DNA of 64,000 nucleotides, taken from contig CM022951.1 of NCBI GenBank assembly GCA_012931725.1, positions 16,085,948 to 16,149,947 on the forward strand. Reading direction: 5' to 3'. The position numbers and the translations under genes were made by a program. The notes below the pieces were generated by a model, which was given only the letters and a program-made list of their open reading frames with translations, made no database searches and was not told the origin of the DNA. The stretch is from Litsea cubeba. Its lineage: Eukaryota > Streptophyta > Magnoliopsida > Laurales > Lauraceae. Shown one piece after another: positions 57,567 to 64,000 of the stretch; position 1 is the stretch's first letter, and every line of letters begins with the position of its first letter.

Positions 57567-58667
57567 TGTTATCCGAGTACACAGTTATAACATTCAGTAT
57601 TAGGATTACAGATCCTCTCAATAGTGAATCAAACTAAGTATAAAAACAGAGTTACAGAAAGTAATGTTCGAATTGAAATTCTCTTACTGTTTGAAGGCAG
57701 AATAACAGTACTTCGTTGTTGTCTTTTACGAAACTCAGAAATTCGCAGTTGAAGGCAGATCAAGGCTAGTGTTTAACACTATGTCCTTAAGATAAATTTC
57801 GCCCCTGCAATGGTGCTAACAGGCTTCAGTGGCTTCTGTCTCCCAGGATACAATGATCAACACACAGTAGCAGCACTGCAAAACTGTGTGACTGTTTGAA
57901 CCAGAGTGCAATAGCAGGACTCTCTCTTGACTGACAATGCAGACTCGGATTTGATGCAACAATTGCAGTGATTTTTATGATGGAGAAAGGGAAGACAATA
58001 TGCATATTTATAGCCTGCTTCAGGTCTCTTCAATGGGGCTGCATCTGTTCAGAACAGTGACTGTTCAGTGAACAGATGCATCTGTTCTTTGGACACACCT
58101 CTTGGGCTGGCTGGACACACCCTTTCATCTGCGAATGGGCACACACCTCTTGGAAAAAGAAATTTTAATTAAATAAAATTTCTCCAAAAAATAATAATTG
58201 GTAATGGGCCGAGCCAGGCCCAACCCGCGTGTGAAGCCCAAGCCCAGGCCCAGGCCCGAGCCCGGCCCGGCACGGGGCGGGGCGCGCGCGCGTGTGTGTG
58301 TTGTTTGGTGGTGACCCAACAAGGATCTATGTCCTCCCTCCTCCACAAAAGTGGGATGCCCCTTGGGGCTCATTTTATACAACCAATGTATGTATATTTA
58401 TACCCAAAGAGTCTTTTGCTCCCAAGCGATGTGGGAAGCAAGTTCACCACTTCCTTTCCATGTTTAACATGTTCAAGTAGTGGTGTTTAGGAGGCAATTT
58501 CTCATTCACTCCTTAATGGATTAGAGCAACCCAATACATGTCATTAGTCTACTCATGGAGTAGATTACATTCCCATGTATTCTCACCTAAAACTATAAGT
58601 GGGTCCCACTTTTAGTTTGGCCCAAAGATAGCCGAAAGGTGGGTTCTCTTTGCCATTTTTTCCAACA
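57567..58667 (-). repeat. 3' LTR of the Copia element
   Basis: It is 1,101 bp, TGTTATCCGAG to TTCCAACA on the plus strand. On the sense strand a TATA box (TATAAATA, plus 58005-58012) follows a U3 with a GC-rich tract of CCCAGGCCC and GCGC repeats (58205-58305). R/U5 contains the segment at 57786-57802 that is complementary to the primer-binding position. Confidence 0.92.
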
Positions 58668-58680
58668 ATCCCCCACATGA
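58668..58680 (-). other. Polypurine tract of the Copia element
   Basis: The minus strand reads TCATGTGGGGGAT immediately before the TGTTGG start of the 3' LTR. Confidence 0.75.
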
Positions 58681-59237
58681 ATGAAATTAACTGAAAGCAA
58701 TGAAATGATATGCAGACACACAGAGAGAGTACAAATGGAAATTTTCTGTATAGAGAAAGGTAGCTTGTGGCCTTGAACCTTCCCTTGTGAAGTACTATCG
58801 AATTTACTGGTTGAACAGTGAACGTGATGTCTTGAACTACTCAACCTTTTACGTAAACCGAGACAATAGAGTTCACACAGAATCTTCCCGGACACAGTTG
58901 GTTCTAATGATTGTGTTCATTTTGGCCCTGAACAATGCCTGGTTTTCATGAGTGCTTTAGAGAATTTAGCCTTATTATTCTCATAGAAACGGCCCAGTTC
59001 ACACTCACATAGGTGATTCTTATTAAGAGTATCCTGCTATACCCCACTTGATTAGTCAAGATATAAGAATCATTAAAAGCCTTGCTTACCCTAATTTTCG
59101 CTACAGGTATCATTATTATTATTATAGGAATGAGCAGGAGATATTATCTCCATAGTGATATCGTTAAGTCACACACAATTCGGTTGTCCCTTTGAACCTA
59201 GATCTTGGGATCTCCAGTCAGCTAGGTTGGGTTGCCA
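58681..59237 (-). other. 3' untranslated region of the Copia element
   Basis: This lies between the pol stop codon and the PPT. No coding sequence is recognised. Confidence 0.6.
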
Positions 59238-61760
59238 TTATGGCGACTTTTCATTCATAGGCTTTAAGCCCATTCCCCTCGATGAACGATTTACTTGCTC
59301 TCTCGCTAAACCTTTGGTAAAGGGATCCGCAATGTTATCCATGGAATTTATGTACTCAATAGTCATAATGCCATTAGAGAGCAGTTGTCTCACGGTATTA
59401 TGTCTCCGACGAATATGTCGAGACTTACCGTTATATATGTGATTCTGCGCCCTTCCAATTGCTGATTGACTATCGCAGTGAATGCAGATAGGAGGCACAG
59501 GTTTTGACCACATTGGAATATCTTCTAGGAATTGACGAAGCCATTCAGCTTCTTCGCCAGCTTTATCCAGTGCAATAAACTCAGATTCCATAGTGGATCT
59601 AGCAATGCAAGTTTGTTTAGAAGATTTCCATGATACCGCTGCACCACCAAGCGTGAATAGATATCCACTTGTGGATTTTGAATCAGTGGTATCTGATATC
59701 CAGTTGGCATCACAGTAGCCTTCAAGTACTGCTGGGTATCTCGAGTAATGCAATCCATAGTTTTGGGTGTATTTTAAATATTTTAAAACCCTGACTATGG
59801 CCTTCCAATGGTCTGATCCTGGGTTACTTGTGTATCTACTCAGTTTACTAACAGCATATGCAATGTCAGGACGAGTGCAATTCATGACATACATTAGGCT
59901 CCCAATTATTTGCGCATATTCGCACTGTGATATGCCTTTTCCAGTATTTTTGGATAGATGGATACTAATATCTATAGGTGTTCTCGCTGGACTGCTATTA
60001 TCTTGATTATATTTCTGAAGTATTTTCTCAATATAGTGCGATTGAGATAATATCAGTCCATCCGATGATTTAGAAATTTTAATTCCTAGTATTACATCAG
60101 CAACACCCATATCTTTCATATCAAACTTATTGTTTAACATTCTCTTGGTAGTTTGAATGATTCCATCATTACTACCCATAATCAGCAAATCATCAACATA
60201 TAAGCAAATAATGACACAGCCATTGTTAGTGCTCTTGACATATACACACTTGTCACATTCATTTATCTTAAACCCATTTGACATCATCAAACTGTCAAAT
60301 TTTTCATGCCATTGCTTAGGTGCTTGTTTTAATCCATATAGAGATTTGACAAGTCGACAAACTTTCTTGGTTTGTCCTGGAGCATTAAACCCTTCGGGTT
60401 GTTCCATATATATTTCCTCATCTAATTCACCATTTAAGAAAGCGGTCTTTACATCCATTTGATGTATCTCGAAATTGTATATCGCAGCAATTGCAATTAA
60501 CATTCGAATGGATGTTATCCTCGTAACTAGTGAATAAGTGTCGAAATAATCCAAGCCTTCTTTTTGTCTGTACCCTTTAACAACAAGCCTGGCTTTGTAT
60601 TTTTCAATTGATCCATCTGCTTTCATCTTTCTCTTGAATATCCACTTGCACCCAAGAGTTTTGCAACCTTGTGGAAGATCCACTAGTTCCCACGTATGAT
60701 TTTGCAAAATGGATTCAATTTCACTGTTTATTGCCTCTTTCCAATGTTGTGCCTCGGGACAGGACACCGCTGCTTTAAAGCTTTGAGGCTCATCTTCTAA
60801 CAAAAGTGTTAGAAAATCTGGACCAAATGTTTTTGATGTTCTAGCCCTCTTACTCCGTCTAGGTTCATCAATCTCTTGTTGGTTTTGTTCACTGCTATTA
60901 GCAGTATCTTGAGTTCGTTTAAGAGAACTCGATTCCTGTGAGGGTTTATTAGGAAATACATGTTCAAAGAACGATGCATTCCTTGACTCAATAATAGTGT
61001 TAGGATGCATATCAGGAATCTCAGATTTGTGAATTATAAATCGATATGCACTGCTATTATGAGCATACCCAATGAAAACACAGTCAACTGTCTTTGGTCC
61101 TATTTTAACCTTTTTAGGTGTAGGAACTGCCACTTTAGCCAAACACCCCCACACTTTCAAGTATTTGTAAGTAGGCATTCTGCCTTTCCACAACTCGTAA
61201 GGGGTCTTATTGGTTTTCTTTTGAGGTATTCGGTTAAGAATATAATTTGCGGAGAGTATAGCATCCCCCCACAAATTTTGAGGTAATCCAGAACTTATTA
61301 ACATAGCATTCATCATTTCTTTTAAAGTTCTGTTTTTCCTTTCAGCAATACCATTTTGCTGAGGTGAATAAGGAGCGGTAGTTTGGTGTATAATACCATG
61401 CTGTGAACAAAATTCACCAAAAGGTGATTCGTATTCACCTCCTCTATCGCTTCTTATCACCTTGATTTTCTTCTCAAGTTGATTCTCAACCTCATTCTTG
61501 TAATGTTTGAACATTTCCAAGGCCTCATCTTTACTTCTCAGTAAGTAAATATAACAGTATCTTGTGCAATCATCAATGAATGTAAGAAAATATTTCTTAC
61601 TACCTTTAGTTTGAACAAACTTGAGGTCACATATATCAGAATGAATTAACTGAAGAGGTTCAGAAGTTCGTTCAATTGAATGAAAAGAAGTTCTAGTGAG
61701 TTTAGCTTCGACACATGTTTCACATTTGATATTTGAATCAAAACTGCATTTAGGCAACAT
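59238..61760 (-). CDS. Copia pol: integrase, reverse transcriptase, RNase H (frame-shifted from gag)
   Basis: An open frame of 840 codons. The zinc region ends CETCVEAK (13-20). The integrase triad is Asp42 (HSD), Asp105 (SDRGGEY) and Glu140 (NGIAERKNRT), a D-62-D-34-E spacing. Reverse transcriptase covers about 355-600, with KYKARLVVKGY, MDVKTAFLNGELDEEI and the catalytic YVDD at 521-524. RNase H covers about 680-820, with CDANW, ESEF and CDSQ. YFDTYSLVTR carries Leu where the family has Pro. The frame has no stop. It is cut off from gag by a 1-bp deletion near 61762 (two Gs where NMGMLPKC needs three). The true start is in gag, since Copia makes one polyprotein. Confidence 0.92.
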   Translation of the reverse strand: MLPKCSFDSNIKCETCVEAKLTRTSFHSIERTSEPLQLIHSDICDLKFVQTKGSKKYFLTFIDDCTRYCYIYLLRSKDEALEMFKHYKNEVENQLEKKIKVIRSDRGGEYESPFGEFCSQHGIIHQTTAPYSPQQNGIAERKNRTLKEMMNAMLISSGLPQNLWGDAILSANYILNRIPQKKTNKTPYELWKGRMPTYKYLKVWGCLAKVAVPTPKKVKIGPKTVDCVFIGYAHNSSAYRFIIHKSEIPDMHPNTIIESRNASFFEHVFPNKPSQESSSLKRTQDTANSSEQNQQEIDEPRRSKRARTSKTFGPDFLTLLLEDEPQSFKAAVSCPEAQHWKEAINSEIESILQNHTWELVDLPQGCKTLGCKWIFKRKMKADGSIEKYKARLVVKGYRQKEGLDYFDTYSLVTRITSIRMLIAIAAIYNFEIHQMDVKTAFLNGELDEEIYMEQPEGFNAPGQTKKVCRLVKSLYGLKQAPKQWHEKFDSLMMSNGFKINECDKCVYVKSTNNGCVIICLYVDDLLIMGSNDGIIQTTKRMLNNKFDMKDMGVADVILGIKISKSSDGLILSQSHYIEKILQKYNQDNSSPARTPIDISIHLSKNTGKGISQCEYAQIIGSLMYVMNCTRPDIAYAVSKLSRYTSNPGSDHWKAIVRVLKYLKYTQNYGLHYSRYPAVLEGYCDANWISDTTDSKSTSGYLFTLGGAAVSWKSSKQTCIARSTMESEFIALDKAGEEAEWLRQFLEDIPMWSKPVPPICIHCDSQSAIGRAQNHIYNGKSRHIRRRHNTVRQLLSNGIMTIEYINSMDNIADPFTKGLAREQVNRSSRGMGLKPMNEKSP

Positions 61761-63184
61761 TCCATATTAACTAATCTACGCAATGCATCATAGTTAACAT
61801 GACCTAATCTACCATGCCACACATTAGAAGACTCAAGCATATAAGCAGAAGAGTTTTTCTTATTAGGGACAATGGTCATTACATTCATTTTAAAGAGCCC
61901 ATCGCTCATGTACCCTTTGCCCACGTACATCCCAGACTTAGTGAGGACAAACTTATCCGCCTCAAATACAAGTTTGAAACCCTTCTTACTCAGTAGTGAG
62001 CCTGATACCAGATTCTTACGAATATCAGGTACATGCAGCACATTGTTGAGGGTGAGTTCTTTTCCAGAAGTCATTTTCAATACCACCTGTCCCTGGCCTT
62101 CAACCTTAGAAGAAGCAGAGTTGCCCATGAAGAGTTGTTCTCTGTTTGTAGCTTGATAAGTGGAGAACATATCTTTATTGGAGCAAACATGTCGAGTGGC
62201 CCCAGTGTCCACCCACCATTCTCTGGTGTTGCCAACCAGATTGACTTCTGAGACCACAGCAGAAAGATTGATGTCTGAAACATCAGTAGAGAGATTGTCC
62301 ATTTCTGTCATGTTGGCCTGCGCTGGTTTCTTACTTGTATTTCCTTGGTCCTTGCGCTTACGACAGTCCTTAGCACGGTGGCCTGGTTTGTCGCACACAT
62401 AGCAATTCCCTTTGAACTTCTTGTTGTCCTTGGGACCTTGTCTTTGACCATTGGAAGGGTTCTTCCTCTTCTTGGGGTTCTGCCCATGTTCCACCACATT
62501 AGCCTTAGCTTCAGTGAAGGTTTTTCCTGCCTTTTTCTCAGATGCACGATTGTCTTCCTCTATCCTCAATCTGACAATCAGGTCTTCGAGTCTCATCTCC
62601 TTTCGCTTATGCTTAAGGTAGTTCTTAAAATCCTTCCAAAGTGGTGGCAATTTTTCAATGATTGCTGACACTTGGAAAGACTCACTAAGAGACATTCCTT
62701 CTGCATGAATTTCATGGAGAATGACTTGAAGTTCCTGAACTTGATTGATTACTGCCTTGGAATCACTCATCTTGTAGTCAAGGAATCTGCCAACAACGAA
62801 CTTCTTCATTCCGGCATCTTCAGTCTTGTACTTTTTGTCAAGTGAATCCCATAATTCCTTAGCAGTCTTCAATGAACAATACACATTATATAATGTGTTG
62901 TCTAGTCCATTGAGTATATAGTTTCGACAGAGGAAGTCAGCATGCTTCCAAGCATCTACAGCAGCAACTACTTGCTTATCTGTCTCATCTTCTTTTAAAG
63001 CAGGAGCTTCTTCATGGAGGAACCTAGCCAAGTTCAGGGTAGTGAGATAAAACAACATTTTCTGTTGCCATCTCTTAAACTCTGTACCATTGAACTTCTC
63101 AGGTTTCTCCCCATGGTTCACCAAAACAGGGCCATGGGTAGTGACTGAAGTATTCTTCTCAATACCCATAACTGTATACAGCAC
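61646..63184 (-). CDS. Copia gag and protease, start of integrase
   Basis: Gag spans about residues 1-255, with KPEKFNGTEFKRWQQKMLFYL and KYKTEDAGMKKF. The zinc knuckle CYVCDKPGHRAKDC is at 261-274 and binds RNA. The protease active site WWVDTGAT is at 323-330, with the D-T-G triad intact. The first half of the integrase zinc motif (HGRLGHVNYDALRRL) lies near residue 460. Real sequence ends at about residue 476; the remaining codons are read out of frame after the deletion near 61762. The start may be Met6 (63169), because MGIEKN begins the conserved part. Confidence 0.9.
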   Translation of the reverse strand: MLYTVMGIEKNTSVTTHGPVLVNHGEKPEKFNGTEFKRWQQKMLFYLTTLNLARFLHEEAPALKEDETDKQVVAAVDAWKHADFLCRNYILNGLDNTLYNVYCSLKTAKELWDSLDKKYKTEDAGMKKFVVGRFLDYKMSDSKAVINQVQELQVILHEIHAEGMSLSESFQVSAIIEKLPPLWKDFKNYLKHKRKEMRLEDLIVRLRIEEDNRASEKKAGKTFTEAKANVVEHGQNPKKRKNPSNGQRQGPKDNKKFKGNCYVCDKPGHRAKDCRKRKDQGNTSKKPAQANMTEMDNLSTDVSDINLSAVVSEVNLVGNTREWWVDTGATRHVCSNKDMFSTYQATNREQLFMGNSASSKVEGQGQVVLKMTSGKELTLNNVLHVPDIRKNLVSGSLLSKKGFKLVFEADKFVLTKSGMYVGKGYMSDGLFKMNVMTIVPNKKNSSAYMLESSNVWHGRLGHVNYDALRRLVNMECCLNAVLIQISNVKHVSKLNSLELLFIQLNELLNLFS

Positions 63185-63472
63185 AAAGAATTTTTCAGAA
63201 TTAATGTAAACAGTAACTCGAAGTGGTTACTTACAGAAAAGATAAGAACAGACTATAGGTCTGGTTACTGTAAACAAGCAACTTCGAAGTGGTTACTTAC
63301 AGAAAAGTTACAGAACAGACTACAGGTCTGCTTACTGTAAACAGATAGAGATACTCAGTTTTACGTGACTAGTTTCCGAAAAGAAGAAGCAGAAACCAGC
63401 AGTAAGACTAACAGAAATCGAGACCAGAAATACTGATTTAAATCTTATAACAGAGTGTACTCAGAGAAAGAT
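63185..63472 (-). other. Leader of the Copia element with a 66-bp direct repeat
   Basis: CGAAGTGGTTACTTACAGAAAA occurs at 63219 and 63285, each followed by ACAGACTA(T/C)AGGTCTG and TTACTGTAAACA. The repeat lies between the primer-binding position and gag, where packaging signals are expected. Confidence 0.7.
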
Positions 63473-63492
63473 GCGAAAATTTATCTTAAGAT
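63473..63492 (-). other. Primer-binding position of the Copia element (not tRNA 3'-end type)
   Basis: On the minus strand the bases right after the 5' LTR read ATCTTAAGATAAATTTTCGC. This has no TGG start and does not resemble the complement of a tRNA 3' end. It is complementary to the R/U5 segment at 63712-63728, pairing 17 bases with one bulge. Confidence 0.75.
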
Positions 63493-64000
63493 TGTTATCC
63501 GAGTACACAGTTATAACATTCAGTATTAGGATTACAGATCCTCTCAATAGTGAATCAAACTAAGTATAAAAACAGAGTTACAGAAAGTAATGTTCGAATT
63601 GAAATTCTCTTACTGTTTGAAGGCAGAATAACAGTACTTCGTTGTTGTCTTTTACGAAACTCAGAAATTCGCAGTTGAAGGCAGATCAAGGCTAGTGTTT
63701 AACACTATGTCCTTAAGATAAATTTCGCCCCTGCAATGGTGCTAACAGGCTTCAGTGGCTTCTGTCTCCCAGGATACAATGATCAACACACAGTAGCAGC
63801 ACTGCAAAACTGTGTGACTGTTTGAACCAGAGTGCAACAGCAGGACTCTCTCTTGACTGACAATGCAGACTCGGATTTGATGCAACAATTGCAGTGATTT
63901 TTATGATGGAGAAAGGGAAGACAATATGCATATTTATAGCCTGCTTCAGGTCTCTTCAATGGGGCTGCATCTGTTCAGAACAGTGATTGTTCAGTGAACA
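63493..64000 (-). repeat. 5' LTR of the Copia element (partial)
   Basis: The first 508 bases are nearly identical to 57567-58073. The sense TATA box lies at 63931-63938, so the transcript probably starts near 63900 and includes 63728-63712. Confidence 0.9.

Larger units (their letters stand above)
57567..64000 (-). mobile_element. Young Ty1/Copia retrotransposon, nearly intact, cut by the window end
   Basis: Left LTR is 57567-58667. Right LTR starts at 63493 and runs off the window. The minus-strand order is LTR, leader, gag-protease, integrase, reverse transcriptase, RNase H, PPT, LTR, the Copia order. Over the comparable 508 bases the LTRs differ at about two positions (for example 57915 against 63838), so insertion is recent. 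The only coding break seen is a 1-bp deletion near 61762. The gag and integrase are of a type I would place near the Tork group, without certainty. Confidence 0.93.

Noticed and set aside
58125..58382. Coding sequence in the GC-rich tract of the Copia LTR
   Set aside because: It is low-complexity CCCAGGCC/GCGC repeat in U3, with no domain.

Overview
This window is nuclear DNA of a flowering plant. The evidence is two spliced plant genes, plant-type LTR retrotransposons (a chromovirus-like Gypsy and Copia), Helitrons with CTAG 3' ends, L1 and RTE LINEs, tRNA-derived SINEs and hAT MITEs in a gene-poor, AT-rich background. The species cannot be fixed from the sequence. There is no operon, CRISPR array or prokaryotic feature.

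Layout. 1-16794 is a nested retrotransposon block. The outer element lies on the minus strand; its right LTR is 14904-16794 and the end of its left LTR is 1-488. It has a perfect initiator-Met tRNA primer-binding site and no coding sequence. A 10.9 kb Gypsy element (968-11841, minus strand) sits inside it, carrying 3 kb LTRs and a gag-pol broken by stops and frameshifts. 16795-18400 holds two unexplained degenerate tandem arrays (about 148 bp x5 and about 385 bp x2). 18400-19635 is a diverged relative of the outer LTR, split by a 512-bp hAT MITE with a perfect 8-bp target duplication. A second hAT-like MITE ends about 300 bp before the first gene.

Genes. 20473-22181 (plus, two exons) encodes a DUF2358 protein, probably plastid-targeted. 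43700-37513 (minus, three exons, about 510 aa) encodes a QUARTET3-like secreted pectinase with a right-handed beta-helix. Its introns are loaded with SINEs and a hAT MITE. The 3' end of a second QRT3-like copy lies at 57365-57525. The two genes are unrelated in function and show no sign of working together.

Repeats between and beyond the genes. 22836-24190, 46243-46805 and 51478-51980 are RTE LINE fragments; 32190-33500 and 53225-56570 are L1 LINE remnants. 25280-28050, 31309-32190 and 34620-35570 are decayed LTR-element pieces. Three Helitrons of one family (28277-30442, 48854-50740, 53280-55894) are each filled with a roughly 147-bp tandem array; the third interrupts the L1 reverse transcriptase gene.

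57567 to the window end is a very young Copia element on the minus strand. Its two LTRs differ at about 2 of 508 comparable positions, and its only visible coding lesion is one 1-bp frameshift. Its primer-binding position does not match a tRNA 3' end. Instead it is complementary over 17 of 18 positions to a segment inside its own LTR, which suggests self-priming. I consider this the most interesting observation in the window.
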